64,000 bases of DNA from Yponomeuta sedellus (taxonomy: Eukaryota; Arthropoda; Insecta; Lepidoptera; Yponomeutidae): assembly GCA_934045075.1 (NCBI GenBank), contig OW203721.1, forward strand, positions 14,850,678-14,914,677. The letters run 5' to 3'. Of this stretch, positions 61,001 through 64,000 are shown piece after piece. The position numbers were made by a program, and so were the translations under genes. The notes under the pieces were generated by a model. That model saw only the letters and a program-made list of their open reading frames with translations. It was not told where the DNA came from and did not search any database. The stretch's first letter is position 1. Every line of letters starts with the position of its first letter.

Positions 61001-63633
61001 TAATTTGTGAAAGTGTTATCCCGTTTTTCATTGTGGACTTGTACTCTGCACATTTCATTAGTATTTTCTTTAAATATGTCACAAAATAAACAATTGCATG
61101 TTTTTTTTCCATGTTTTCTAGACACATCTGTCGATGTTCTTTAATTTAGAATTTCGAGATAAGACGTAACCCTTCCTTCAATCTTTATGATAAAAGAGAA
61201 AGCTATACATAAATCTAAACAGTATCTTTCCCTTGCAGAAGTAAGACAGGAGGCGGTACAGCAGGCGCTGGCTGAAATGCAGAACCGCCCTAAGCCCTCA
61301 CTGCCAATGCCATCGAAACGCACCTCTATGATGGCCAAAAGCCCTGACCGTGACCGTCATGATCTCTGTGAGTGTGGTTATAAAACTACAAATGCAGCGA
61401 CACACTTCATCTAGCTTAGTGAGCCAAAGCAGAATGAGCATTCGCTACTTTTTGCACGAGGAAGAAAACCTACAGTGCGATTTATAAAGGCGGGTTATGC
61501 TTTAATTTTCTGTCATGAAACCCACATTCCATCATGAGTTTGTTTATGCTCCGGCCTTGTGAGGTAACAACACCTTATGGAACTTTTGATCCTCTTTGTT
61601 ACTCGAGTGACTACAATAGAGCATGACTGTCAGAACAATACCTCAACATTCGCGGTAGTTTCTATTTCCCTATCCTTGTCTTTGCCCGTGTATATGTTAG
61701 TAATCTTATGAACTGCTACTAACCAGCCAGACAGCATGAAGTTCTACGAGGGGAAATAAGGACGTTTGATTCAATAGACTGAAGGGAAATTGCAGTCGGT
61801 AGAGCGTTTGCCTCACATTTAAGAGGTCGAACTCGACGGACACGCATGTGCCAATAACTTTGTTTTGGTTACGTAGATACATTTGTGAATATGTAGTAGC
61901 ATTACACGCTGAAGGAAAAACATCGTGATGAAACTTAAGTGCCACTCATGCATTACCACACGTAATTGACAATCAGCGGTAGGCACAGTGGGACATAATA
62001 TAGGCTGCATTATAAACCTATCACGGAATACCTCTCTGGCGATTCCGTGACGACCTCTGTGGGGCAGCAGCGCATCTGCCTACCATGCAAGAGATCCCGG
62101 GTTCGAACCCTGGCTGGGGATAAAAAAAACCTCATATCTTGGAAGTTAACATGTTTGTAATGTCGTTATTTCTGGTTCCCACACAGGGTATCCTAGTGTG
62201 GGGCCAGAAGCAATGTATGTGCCTGTATGTAAATGTTATGTTACTTTAATGTTACGTTTGACGGCCTCGGTGGCGCAGCGGTTTGGCACGCTGACTGTAA
62301 AGCCGAATGTCTCGGGTTCGATCCCCGGCCGGGTCAAACTAGGAAACGAACTTTTCTAGTTCGTCTCGGGTCTTGGATGTTATCTATGTATTTAATGTAT
62401 TAAATCTATCGTCGAGTTAGCACCTATAACACAAGTCATTTAGTTGTACTTAGTATAGGGCTAACGAGATCTGTGTATTGTGTCCATGAATATTTATTTA
62501 TTTTTTATAATTTATTTATAGGAAATGTAAATAAATCGAATTTCCTTTCGTGAATCTTTATGCTATGTGGACAATTTAAACGAGTACTTTATTGTAACAG
62601 CCGTCCTCCCCTTAGCATCCAGCTCGGACGACGACAGCTGCGCCGGCGACGGCGAGCTGCCGCCGCCGCCGGAGCTGAGCTCACCGCCCGCGCGCCGGCC
62701 GGCCGCGCCGCACCCGCGCGCGCACGCGCACCCCCTGCCCGCGCCCCCGCACCACCCGCGCGACAAGAAAATGCCGCTGCCAAGGACCGAGATCGACCTC
62801 TCGGAGATCACCACGCATCTGCCCACTTGTAAGTTTCTTGAGCTGCGCCTACACTTCGTAGATTCTTCTTCGGCAAAACGTTGTTCGCGCGCGACGGCGT
62901 CCTCGTTTTACCCAGATTTATCGAGCTGAGATCGCACTTGTGAGTTCCTTGAACTGCGATGTGCAGACTTCATGGATATTTGCGCGGGTGTACGACAAGA
63001 ACGTCGAATAAGTACCCGCGCCCGCGTGTTCGCGCCACTCAGGTTGATCGTTATATTTTCCTATTTTCAAAACGTCTAGCAGTGGACATAGAAGTCAACT
63101 CTACAATCAAGGTTTATGTGTAGCAAGTGGTCACTAACATAAAAAGTCTAAAAACAATGACGAACACCTCGAAGAAAGAAGGGTTTCAACGGTTAAGAGG
63201 TTCAGTGTAAGGCTCGTTTATTATCTTCCTGTATCGAATTATGAATAGCAGTCAAAAGTAATAAAGATTTTTTTAAGTAAATATTTATTCGATAGACAGT
63301 AATTATAGAGTTATGTTATATAACGATAATAAAATACATGAAATAAAACCCAAAAAAGTGTTACTGATGGCGTCTGGTTTGACTGCTGACGTAAAAAAAT
63401 CCTTTATGAAGGACATCTCTTTTTTTTTTGTCCCACTGTAACATTTTATTTAGCTGTCAGATGTCACCTTTCCACTGCCCTCCGTTCACGCCACCGTTCT
63501 CCCAACAGACATTCAGCCGGACGTGACGCACACGACGTCGGGCGCGCGCCGCGGCGGCAACGCGCTGATTGCAGACCGAGTGCAGTGCTACGCGCCACCC
63601 GAGGACACCGGCACTGGCACTGGCCGGTGGAAG
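3925..63633 (+). CDS. DIP2: DIP2 (Disco-interacting protein 2), 5' part, six exons
   Basis: Exons are 3925-4002, 12765-12878, 41064-41141, 61239-61367, 62616-62828 and 63509-63633, all with AG/GT boundaries and matching phases. The joined product reads GDITQKGYEKKRTRLL, then one or both alternative segments ending RYHSE, then VRQEAVQQALAEMQ, KPSLPMPSKRTS, a Ser/Asp and Pro-rich linker, and LPTYIQPDVT. From family knowledge this is the N-terminal DMAP1-binding region and linker of DIP2, a large conserved protein with two adenylate-forming-enzyme-like domains further downstream. DIP2 is linked to axon branching in flies and to diacylglycerol homeostasis. Exon 1 and the C-terminal two thirds lie outside the window. 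Introns of 8.8, 28.2 and 20.1 kb carry other genes and transposons. Identification rests on remembered family motifs, not on a search. Confidence 0.9.
4272..4442. repeat. possible MITE with imperfect inverted ends
   Basis: The left end reads gggtgggtacagac and the right end gtctgtgcccagc, an imperfect inverted pair about 160 bp apart. No clear target duplication was seen and no second copy occurs in the window. Confidence 0.35.
4502..4676. repeat. two diverged direct copies of a ~70-bp block
   Basis: Copies at about 4502-4574 and 4608-4676 both start acaacgacaaac, continue through tttttatc-cgtgataa and gccatcttact, and end in a version of aagcaagat. Each contains a short inverted pair (gccatctt and aagatggc, perfect in the first copy). 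This could be a degenerate MITE or a local tandem duplication. Confidence 0.55.
5715..6005. other. unexplained GC-rich block open on both strands
   Basis: A GC-rich island in AT-rich intron, with open frames of 84 codons on + and 82 codons on -. Neither frame shows a domain I recognise. It may be a piece of a transposon or a GC-rich control element. I assign no function. Confidence 0.25.
11995..12345 (+). repeat. lepidopteran interspersed repeats, two types abutting
   Basis: About 11995-12063 matches the 'attataaaggcgaaagtttg' family also present at 17311. About 12064-12345 is a second family, with gcacgttaag, tggcagtcgttaagcc and cccgccactgttttag, and reappears at about 63833-64000 (+) and 47218-47340 (-). 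Confidence 0.7.
12765..12878 (+). CDS. DIP2: DIP2 alternative exon A
   Basis: A 114-nt GC-rich exon, phase 1 in and phase 1 out. It begins cg after ggcag and ends tcag before gtaagc. It encodes a Gly/Arg-rich stretch followed by HTRNRRTHRRVTHNEKRYHS, and joins to exon 61239 to give RYHSEVRQEAVQ. The sequence before the acceptor is GT-rich (gttgtgagtgtgagtgttgg) rather than a clean pyrimidine tract, suggesting regulated use. It is related to exon B. Its length is a multiple of three, so skipping it keeps the frame. Confidence 0.8.
13170..13400 (+). repeat. diverged 'cgaaagtttggatggatgg' repeat
   Basis: Begins tattattatacgaaagtttgg and runs through aatcacgatggaacggatg. The layout matches the repeat at 17311 but the sequence is diverged. 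Non-coding. Confidence 0.4.
14600..14652 (-). repeat. tail of the 62-kb tRNA-type SINE
   Basis: Contains acatttacatacaggcacat and ttctggccccacact, the reverse complement of sequence at about 62195-62240. A related scrap with aactaggataccctgtac lies at 15370-15415. Confidence 0.55.
16578..16982 (-). mobile_element. 3' end of a non-LTR retrotransposon, second copy
   Basis: Read on the minus strand this matches the C-terminus and 3' UTR of the element at 44239-45200. It shares ttgttcccactatt, the region coding for the end of the reverse-transcriptase frame, ggactttgaaaagactaag, aacgttcattaagccgcag and a ttcatttc tail. It is 5'-truncated and non-functional. Confidence 0.8.
17300..17520 (+). repeat. 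lepidopteran interspersed repeat
   Basis: Reads attataaaggcgaaagtttg, then tacttcttcaagtccaaacg and aatttggtatggagttagct, and ends gcggggcacagctagta. From memory this is a very common repeat of moth and butterfly genomes, likely the 3' end of a retroposon. It supports the taxonomic call. Confidence 0.75.
18024..19494 (+). CDS. SWIM zinc finger / YqaJ-type exonuclease of the transposon
   Basis: Two exons, 18024-18151 and 18321-19494, with donor gtgagt, acceptor ttattttcag and matching phase, giving 433 aa from ATG 18024. Residues about 103-115 hold a Cys/His cluster (CHDCPASAGGCKH) of SWIM type. Residues about 258-372 carry the PD-(D/E)xK nuclease motifs of lambda-exonuclease/YqaJ proteins: RITAS, E299, SPDG (332-333), EIK (342-344) and QLQ. 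All catalytic positions look intact. It is the accessory protein of ISL2EU elements; its role in transposition is not established. The stop overlaps an AATAAA at 19493-19498. A host-domesticated gene is possible but unlikely next to the broken transposase. Confidence 0.88.
19574..22084 (-). pseudogene. THAP/HTH/DDE transposase with one premature stop
   Basis: Three exons on the minus strand, 22084-21893, 21588-21336 and 20805-19574, with consensus splice sites and continuous phase. Residues 1-64 plus the next exon form a THAP domain (C9-x4-C14, W39, FCEDHF, then SGCLPKRF). Exon 3 has an HTH near residues 290-345, then a DDE_4-type core with D389 (CIID) and D464 (MADRGF). At 19768-19766 an in-frame TAG stops translation at residue 494. 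Beyond it the same frame stays open for 63 codons and contains RIHIER, which supplies the third catalytic residue (about E512), ending at TGA 19574 overlapping AATAAA. This is a single lesion in an otherwise intact gene. Readthrough or a rare allele cannot be excluded. Confidence 0.87.
21103..21319 (+). mobile_element. tRNA-hairpin retroposon, copy 1 (foldback)
   Basis: Flanked by 12-bp duplications aagaaaaattta (21103-21114 and 21308-21319). The left arm is antisense and contains gggattcgaacccgcgacct. The right arm is sense, from agagcgctggcatggatagc through the shared tail to aaaaataaaaatag. It forms a tight hairpin over the tRNA-like part. It sits in the last intron of the transposase gene, so it inserted after the transposon. 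Confidence 0.85.
22425..23164 (+). mobile_element. tRNA-hairpin retroposon, copy 2 (300-bp inverted arms)
   Basis: A 13-bp target duplication gttatttgtcaaa lies at 22425-22437 and 23152-23164. Arms 22435-22734 and 22808-23108 are reverse complements with about two differences by eye. The 73-bp centre repeats the start of the arm, and the sense tail closes the right end. The sense arm has a tRNA-like cloverleaf near 23003-23075 (A-box tggctcaattggtagagc, B-box ggttcgaatcc). The TSD and A-rich tail indicate retroposition. Confidence 0.88.
24740..24970 (+). repeat. SINE piece ('gaggaaacctgag' family)
   Basis: Contains aaaatattgtgaggaaacct, ttgccaatctacggcgggca and cccgtgccctgcag. The same order of blocks appears at 30000, 43990, 46380 (-), 46915 (-) and 61760. 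From memory this is a common lepidopteran tRNA-derived SINE. Confidence 0.6.
26022..26063. repeat. perfect 17-bp stem-loop
   Basis: acttatagaaaacacag at 26022-26038 and its exact reverse complement at 26047-26063, with an 8-nt loop. No terminator context exists here; it is probably a MITE remnant. Confidence 0.8.
26287..26590 (+). repeat. diverged tandem array, ~84-96-bp unit, about 3.3 copies
   Basis: Units start at 26287, 26371 and 26461 with a partial near 26557. Each has acgtgta, then atttaat[c/t]acgtag or a variant, a cctcttc/cctctac block and gtt-gg-actgac. The spacers have diverged while the short cores are kept. It resembles either an old minisatellite or a cluster of binding sites. 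Confidence 0.65.
28330..28590 (+). pseudogene. non-LTR retrotransposon fragment, C-terminal end
   Basis: An open frame of about 76 codons reads FVPLAIETSGVWG, then FIRELGRRL and RISLAVQRGNAASIMGTF. This matches my memory of the conserved tail found after the reverse transcriptase in some LINE-like elements (ETxGxWG, IGRR, QRLSxAIQRGN). It is followed by T-rich and TTATTA-repeat sequence. No upstream RT core is present, so it is a 5'-truncated dead copy. Confidence 0.6.
29395..29468 (+). repeat. LINE 3' tail
   Basis: gacagggaggagtggggcct followed by gcccagcagtggga is the end of a lepidopteran LINE coding region. Similar tails lie at 32170 (+), 33050 (-) and 60650 (-). Confidence 0.6.
30000..30270 (+). 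repeat. SINE with tRNA-like head
   Basis: Head with ggttccaaccccggcaggt (B-box-like), middle aaggaaaacattgtaaggaa, then attgccaatccgcggtggac and ccattgccctgcag. It is the most complete member of this family in the window. Confidence 0.7.
31888..32031. mobile_element. MITE nested in the composite repeat
   Basis: Inverted ends atgggtatttttcct (left) and aggaaaaacgcccat (right), 13 of 15 bases complementary, 144 bp in total. Absent from the corresponding place in the copy at 51 kb, which supports insertion. Confidence 0.6.
32159..32238 (+). mobile_element. 58-bp 5'-truncated LINE insertion with TSD
   Basis: An 11-bp duplication aaatttcattt (32159-32169 and 32228-32238) flanks aattttgggaggcttatg, gtccagcagcggactgca and a gaaatgg-type tail. 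The copy at about 51.3 kb shows the empty site. Confidence 0.8.
32613..32659. repeat. perfect 20-bp stem-loop
   Basis: gctcgatccagggataatca at 32613-32632 and its exact reverse complement at 32640-32659, with a 7-nt loop. Confidence 0.85.
32755..32879 (-). mobile_element. tRNA-hairpin retroposon, copy 3 (5'-truncated)
   Basis: A 12-bp duplication ctctagaattat (32755-32766 and 32868-32879). On the minus strand the insert runs from ggttgcgggttcgaatccc to the shared A-rich tail. It is cut off inside the tRNA-like part, as in 5'-truncated retroposons. Confidence 0.85.
33045..33320 (-). repeat. LINE/SINE 3' region, antisense
   Basis: Contains gtccactgctggacatagcc and ttagtcgccttttacgacac, both frequent in lepidopteran LINE-derived repeats. 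Short open frames on both strands here are by-products. Confidence 0.55.
33511..33563 (+). repeat. 30-bp direct duplication
   Basis: atattttcaaacaatagata followed by ttc occurs at 33511 and again at 33541, a simple local tandem duplication. Confidence 0.8.
35912..36047. mobile_element. small MITE with central perfect palindrome
   Basis: The outer inverted pair ccgtccgtttt / aaaacggacgg lies about 110 bp apart. Inside, 35951-35989 is a perfect 39-bp palindrome (19-bp arms starting gagaaaggcatcaaacctt, 1-nt centre), followed by a doubled tctatatgtagcat. Non-coding. Confidence 0.65.
37463..37696 (-). mobile_element. tRNA-hairpin retroposon, copy 4 (5' inversion)
   Basis: A 12-bp duplication aataattgttta (37463-37474 and 37685-37696). 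The 3' tail is on the minus strand at the left (37475 to about 37520). The rest, including tggctcaattggtagagc and ggttcgaatcccggc, is flipped onto the plus strand and ends ggttttttaa. Turned back, the two parts join without overlap at ttttaaattt. Confidence 0.87.
39567..39572 (-). promoter_or_regulatory. polyadenylation signal AATAAA
   Basis: AATAAA on the minus strand, about 58 nt after the stop codon of the C2H2 gene. It supports a real transcribed 3' end. Confidence 0.6.
39630..40562 (-). CDS. C2H2 zinc-finger protein, eight fingers, antisense in a DIP2 intron
   Basis: 310 aa from ATG 40562 to TGA 39632-39630. Residues 1-75 are polar and acidic with no recognised domain. Residues about 80-298 hold eight fingers in tandem with short 1-7-residue linkers. 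All have C-x2-C spacing, but the third ends H-x3-C (C2HC type) instead of H-x4-H. Such proteins are usually sequence-specific nuclear DNA-binding regulators; no target or orthologue can be named. The frame continues open upstream to an AG (ttatatttttag) at about 40576, so a spliced 5' exon is possible. Otherwise it is single-exon, which could mean an old retrocopy. Its start lies 0.5 kb from DIP2 exon B on the opposite strand. The reading frame is intact. Confidence 0.85.
   Translation of the reverse strand: MTSTSSSKTTNVDIKSKRVNSNIIDEHLRASTAVLQDMLANSTYDAPVEIQSEDDESIGYQSVKSEKGEKSVTPEGSYICTHCNKHYKSHNTLLSHCRLKHPDQGGEFECTECHKKYPSAMSLQKHANYMHRSEHRCRVCYRSFMTAKLLLEHGERCSRMCSPCPICGKTYNSKLSLRSHMGYKHFQDKDNWCCLCRRGFTSERTLRNHIRTVHPTAERQCAECDRAFSSAAALRSHVLYKHAKDSVRCTHCYKAFTSQAKMDKHLANFHQGERYRCGVCGAAFEVTGQLVQHVVSAHGDAAKNRTNDDN
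41064..41141 (+). CDS. DIP2: DIP2 alternative exon B
   Basis: A 78-nt exon, phase 1 in and phase 1 out, starting cg after gggccag and ending tcgg before gtgagt. It encodes RSAALRTPPGR then TNRRLTRNESRYHS, and joins to exon 61239 to give RYHSEVRQEAVQ. It aligns with the end of exon A (NRR..., T-NE-RYHS) and uses the same phases and the same first two bases. The upstream region is GT-rich (ggtgtggttgtttgtcgggc). Its length is a multiple of three. Confidence 0.82.
42480..42640. repeat. retroposon-tail-like repeat with inverted parts
   Basis: Perfect 12-bp inverted arms ttatcaaactcc / ggagtttgataa at about 42518-42549, nested in a looser pair (atatacaaaaatttcg / cgaaatttttgtgtatat). Confidence 0.5.
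43985..44090 (+). repeat. SINE tail fragment
   Basis: Carries the gctcgaaattacc-type block and tactcttgtgccctgcagt, as in the SINE at 30000. Confidence 0.45.
44239..45205 (+). mobile_element. 5'-truncated non-LTR retrotransposon
   Basis: The coding part, 44239-44994 (about 250 codons, stop TAA), is the C-terminal end of a LINE-type reverse transcriptase protein. It reads KTKCIKFTL, FLGITIDAKLQWGPHI, then YFSYFHSLMSYGILLW and QKRAIKFIYRL, the pattern after the RT core in Jockey/CR1-like elements. The RT catalytic motif and endonuclease are missing. A 3' UTR runs to a (ttca)n-type tail at about 45205. The frame starts where the truncated copy begins, so no real start codon is implied. It cannot function alone. 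The frame is undamaged, so it is fairly young. A second copy lies antisense at 16578-16982. Confidence 0.82.
45779..45980 (+). repeat. RTE-like retroposon tail, copy 1
   Basis: Starts ctagctgacccagcgaactt, contains gaaatcggttcagctgctct and ends in ttatattatagatagatag. Sister copies begin at 47918 and 52181. Only the 3' region is present. Confidence 0.65.
46380..46615 (-). repeat. SINE copy, antisense
   Basis: The minus strand shows a B-box-like ggttcgatcccaagtg, then gaaaatatcgtgaggaaacc. Same family as 30000. Confidence 0.6.
46915..47125 (-). repeat. SINE copy, antisense
   Basis: The minus strand shows tcgattcccagcgtgggca, then aaaacatcgtgaggaaacct and ttgccaatacaccgcgggca. Same family as 46380 and 30000. 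Confidence 0.65.
47218..47340 (-). repeat. fragment of the 12.1/63.8-kb repeat family
   Basis: atgtcaacccttgtttgtcc, then gcaggaatgttaggccatac and ccaagtccgggttggtgg match the reverse complement of 12215-12325. Confidence 0.65.
47918..48060 (+). repeat. RTE-like retroposon tail, copy 2
   Basis: ctagctgacccagcgaactt then cgtaccgcccgattcttta and ctccgtaagaaccatccg, shorter and more diverged than 45779. Confidence 0.6.
49114..49385 (+). mobile_element. tRNA-derived SINE (second family), copy 1
   Basis: A 9-bp duplication tttatatag (49114-49122 and 49377-49385) flanks a tRNA-like head (ggcctcggtggcgcagcggt, then gggttcgatccccggccggg), a ~150-bp body and a T/C-rich end. A second copy is at 62261. 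Confidence 0.8.
50634..50844. mobile_element. MITE with 39-bp inverted ends
   Basis: 50634-50672 starts agtgcgttcacattgacttg. 50806-50844 is its reverse complement with one mismatch within the 39 bp. The element is 211 bp and non-coding. No target duplication was identified with confidence, so the superfamily is open. Confidence 0.8.
51010..51602 (-). mobile_element. composite foldback repeat, copy 2
   Basis: The inverted partner of 31709-32556. It shares caagtgcggaaaggctgtca, cagccgaaggcgagggttga, the tggcgccaa block and gcgtgcgggatgtgggct. It lacks the two inserts of copy 1 and so shows their empty sites. Confidence 0.7.
52181..52372 (+). repeat. RTE-like retroposon tail, copy 3
   Basis: ctagctgacccagcgaactt through gaaatcggttcagctgctct to tatattatagatagat, nearly the same as 45779. 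Confidence 0.65.
54227..54374 (-). repeat. copia 3' LTR
   Basis: 148 bp, near-identical to 58536-58676. AATAAA at 54278-54273 on the minus strand is the likely poly(A) signal. Confidence 0.9.
54429..58391 (-). CDS. copia gag-pol polyprotein, intact
   Basis: 1320 codons from ATG 58391 to a stop at 54429, no frameshift. Gag fills residues 1-225, followed by a CCHC zinc knuckle (C229-C242), an aspartic protease (DSGATRHM, 273-280), an integrase zinc site (H417/H422, C447/C450) and an integrase core with D478, D540 and E576 (D-35-E spacing). A linker (about 700-800) is rich in Glu and Pro and repeats PVLVPEQEE. Reverse transcriptase has FVDD at 1010-1013 and RNase H has D1174, E1215 and D1250. 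The order protease-integrase-RT-RNase H defines Ty1/copia. Gag and Pol share one frame, as in Drosophila copia, where splicing adjusts their ratio; no such splice was checked here. All catalytic residues inspected are present, so the element may be active. Confidence 0.95.
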   Translation of the reverse strand: MECGDHVSRFTNSSTMNLPPIRLCGRDGYSVWKFKITNYLRHEDLWECIEGYLDGEVSPEVAAARKRNDCKALAKICLTLDGPAITHVRSVTTAKDAWNALKIAYEDKGMGRRLSLERRLYRLNLVDSDNMESYLNAVLSTVEDLDDIGKKIEDASVAAIILGGLTAKYEPLIMGLENSNIDITTDLVKTKPLSEMSRDTDPEAVAMRAHDAHKTAKVKKKKKPKPIVCYDCPEPGHRRPDCPYAKKTKKDKTMLSAQALGVTYNDKDKWVIDSGATRHMTSRSDWIINMDPNISGKVTIANGEHIECRGVGDVSINSKSKAINRISEVAFVTELNTNLISIKKVVDKGYSVIFDKNGCNIYNISDCSASISDVPIMHGSSCGGLYTLDCTVNSAVEFNANVSLVTADGTSEYRLWHRRLGHLCRYAMQSLKGQSIINFGKVDKDPCVACIEAKQARKPFRKINGEKASEPLQLIHSDLCGPMPESLQGNRYALLFLDDCTRKVFAYFLSSKSEVKTKFVVFQALVENLTGKRIKSLRTDNGTEYVNKEFSDYLNSQGIQHQTTAPYSPQSNGVAERTNRSIIEKGRSLLAGSFVSKAYWQDAFETAVYLKNRSPHRALDCLTPHEKWFGNKPDLKHLKVFGCKALVHIPSCNRKKLDFKSEELYFVGYTEDKNTYYFRNASCPRRLIKSRDATFFEDQFFKSKGSKSNVESTTVSNGLPLQLTLTHSQDKDRVEAVPERVQLPEEAVPVLVPEQEEVPESDPEPEITQVSVPDQEAPVLVPEQEEMSERRYPVRKRNPPDFYSCKVCVSTVESDEPSTYTEAIRAEDADKWKQAMMDEYDSLQKLKTWKLVDRGNKKVIPCKWVYKVKRDAQGAIVKYKARLVAKGYSQEEGIDYYETFAPVVRMSSLRTLFALAVEKGMKTRHLDVDTAFLNGELEEEVFMEQPQGFSEDRQKVCLLQKSLYGLKQAPRAWNIKLNKTLSSIGFFRTPSEPCVYTKKFGDELVILAVFVDDIILLYENDVTFDKVKMNLEKSFSLKDLEKLSYYLGMNISHENDRLILNQRSYIEKLLVKFGMENCKHVSTPLQNTKLEHNVNKEGEVCSYPYRELIGSLIFLAVNTRPDIAFATSYLGQFCSNFNKSHWLAAKRVLQYLKGTMHYSITYSKNSTGLHGYADADWANCTLTRRSYTGFFMKLSNGLVSWESKKQRTVALSSAEAEYMALTAATKEACYLRRFISEVTGKLHCVTLHSDSQSAIKLAENPVHHNRIKHIDTRYHFIREKLADNIICLEFVPTQEMWADTLTKPLDRLKFERCVSNIFIN
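58536..58676 (-). repeat. copia 5' LTR
   Basis: 141 bp. It begins tgctagagtttctgg on the minus strand, is the partner of 54227-54374 and contains the presumed promoter. Confidence 0.9.
60650..60870 (-). pseudogene. LINE coding-end remnant
   Basis: The minus strand reads gcacaggaccgtgaggaatg, then ggcctatgcccagcagtggg, the usual C-terminal end of a lepidopteran LINE polymerase frame. Stops interrupt it. It is 5'-truncated and dead. Confidence 0.6.
61239..61367 (+). CDS. DIP2: DIP2 exon: EAVQQAL / PMPSKR segment
   Basis: 129 nt, phase 1 in and phase 1 out. The acceptor is tatctttcccttgcag and the donor gtgagt. It encodes (E)VRQEAVQQALAEMQNRP then KPSLPMPSKRTSMMAKSPDR and DRHDL. EAVQ-AL followed by PMPSKR is a conserved block of DIP2 proteins, and it anchors the gene identification. 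Confidence 0.93.
61760..62010 (+). repeat. SINE copy ('gaggaaacctg' family, diverged)
   Basis: Head gcagtcggtagagcgtttgc, middle gctgaaggaaaaacatcgtg, end attgacaatcagcggtaggc. Same block order as 30000. Confidence 0.6.
62045..62250 (+). repeat. tRNA-like SINE (third family)
   Basis: A tRNA-like head (gtggggcagcagcgcatctg, then cgggttcgaaccctggctgg), an A-rich run, then cacacagggtatcctagtgt and ggccagaagcaatgtatgtg. Scraps occur antisense at 14600 and 15370. Confidence 0.6.
62261..62500 (+). mobile_element. tRNA-derived SINE (second family), copy 2
   Basis: Same head and body as 49123 (ggcctcggtggcgcagcggt, gggttcgatccccggccggg, ggtcttggatgttatctatg). It ends in an AT-rich tail. The target duplication is unclear. 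Confidence 0.75.
62616..62828 (+). CDS. DIP2: DIP2 exon: Ser/Asp and Pro-rich linker
   Basis: 213 nt. The acceptor is cgtcctccccttag and the donor gtaagt. It enters with two bases (ca) completing a Ser codon and leaves in phase 1. It encodes SSSDDDSCAGDG, a long Pro/Ala/Arg/His-rich low-complexity stretch, then KMPLPRTEIDLSEITTHLPT. It is very GC-rich (CpG repeats), unlike the flanking introns. This is a disordered linker between the DMAP1-binding region and the enzyme-like domains. Open frames on the other strands here are by-products of the GC content. Confidence 0.88.
62829..63508 (+). other. DIP2 intron, nothing recognised
   Basis: 680 bp between two well-supported exons. No repeat or open frame of note. 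It ends in a pyrimidine-rich acceptor (ccaccgttctcccaacag). Confidence 0.7.
63509..63633 (+). CDS. DIP2: DIP2 exon: PDVT segment
   Basis: 125 nt entering in phase 1 (t plus ac gives Tyr) and leaving in phase 0 before gtaggg. It encodes (Y)IQPDVTHTTSG, then DRVQCYAPPEDTGTGTGRWK. The acceptor 8 bp further in (after attcag) would break the frame, so 63509 is chosen. The following exon, expected to continue with the conserved block ahead of the first enzyme-like domain, is beyond the window. Confidence 0.82.
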
Positions 63634-64000
63634 GTAGGGGTAAATACACCATTCTTTGTCACCATTACAACTAACATAACATTTACATAGAGGCACATAC
63701 ATTAGGAGAAGCGCTCGTGGCCTAGTCGAACCGAGTGATTGGAATCAATCACTCGAGTTAAGCAACAACAGGCGCGGTCAGGTGCTGGATCGTCCCGTTA
63801 CTACCGCTAGTGGCATTTTTCCGAGCGCTTCCTTGCTTCGCAAGGCACGTTTAGCCGTGGGTCCCGGCTGTCATGTAATGGCAGTCGTTAAGCCAGGTCA
63901 GAGGCCTTATGGGCGGCTTGATAACTTCTGACAGTAAAGCCCGCCACTGTTTTACAAACCTCCACCAACCCTGACTTGGCCCCCGCGGTGGAGTATGGCC
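63634..64000 (+). repeat. DIP2 intron start with lepidopteran repeat
   Basis: 63675-63705 matches the tail of the 62-kb SINE. About 63705-64000 is a repeat containing gcttcgcaaggcacgtttag and tggcagtcgttaagccaggt, shared with 12064-12345. It runs off the window. Confidence 0.65.

Larger units (their letters stand above)
41142..61238 (+). other. 20-kb DIP2 intron hosting retrotransposons
   Basis: Contains retroposon tails (42.5, 42.7, 45.8, 47.9 and 52.2 kb), a truncated LINE (44.2-45.2 kb), SINE pieces (44.0, 46.4, 46.9 and 49.1 kb), a MITE (50.6 kb), a composite foldback (51.0-51.6 kb), the copia element (54.2-58.7 kb) and LINE remains (60.7 kb). A GC-richer, low-copy-looking block at 45430-45720 may be regulatory. 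I saw nothing recognisable in about 41.2-42.4, 43.0-43.9, 48.1-49.1, 49.4-50.6, 52.4-54.2 and 58.7-60.6 kb. Confidence 0.6.
61368..62615 (+). other. DIP2 intron filled with three SINE-type repeats
   Basis: Holds SINE pieces at 61760-62010, 62045-62250 and 62261-62500, listed separately. The remainder is unremarkable. Confidence 0.7.

Noticed and set aside
62563..62832. Several long open frames on both strands over the GC-rich stretch
   Set aside because: They are by-products of the GC-rich DIP2 linker exon; only the + frame with matching splice phases is supported.
63457..63702. 81-codon minus-strand open frame
   Set aside because: Shadow of the DIP2 exon 63509-63633, with no recognisable domain.

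Overview
The window is animal nuclear DNA, AT-rich and repeat-dense, almost certainly from a moth or butterfly. The grounds are the interspersed repeats: the 'attataaaggcgaaagtttg' family, RTE-like tails beginning 'tagctgacccagcgaacttcg', non-LTR tails reading 'gcccagcagtggga', and several tRNA-derived SINEs. The species cannot be named from this sequence.

The backbone is one host gene on the + strand, DIP2 (Disco-interacting protein 2). I assembled six coding exons by hand from splice signals, codon phase and remembered family motifs: 3925-4002, 12765-12878 (exon A), 41064-41141 (exon B), 61239-61367, 62616-62828 and 63509-63633. Exon 1 lies upstream and the rest of the gene lies downstream of the window. 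Exons A and B are related to each other, share the same phase and both have GT-rich 3' splice regions. They look like duplicated, alternatively used exons inside the N-terminal DMAP1-binding region.

The large DIP2 introns hold everything else. Intron 12879-41063 carries a DNA transposon of ISL2EU type (about 17.9-22.2 kb). It has two convergent genes: an intact SWIM/YqaJ-type exonuclease on + and a three-exon THAP/HTH/DDE transposase on -. The transposase is broken by one in-frame TAG just before its third catalytic residue. The same intron has an eight-finger C2H2 gene in antisense (39630-40562), a diverged tandem array (26.3-26.6 kb), several foldbacks and MITEs, and four copies of a tRNA-bearing retroposon. 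Those four copies have 12-13 bp target duplications, and three of them contain inversions. One is a near-perfect hairpin with 300-bp arms (22435-23108).

Intron 41142-61238 carries a 5'-truncated non-LTR element (44.24-45.2 kb), a cluster of SINE pieces (46.4-47.3 kb), RTE-like tails, a MITE with 39-bp inverted ends (50634-50844) and a full-length Ty1/copia element. The copia element has one intact 1320-codon gag-pol frame, short LTRs and a GATAC target duplication (54222-58681). The last 3 kb holds four further SINE-type repeats between and after the final DIP2 exons.

No canonical tRNA, rRNA, CRISPR array or bacterial operon was found. The strongest leads are the inverted tRNA-hairpin retroposons, the duplicated DIP2 exons and the ISL2EU element with a single stop codon.
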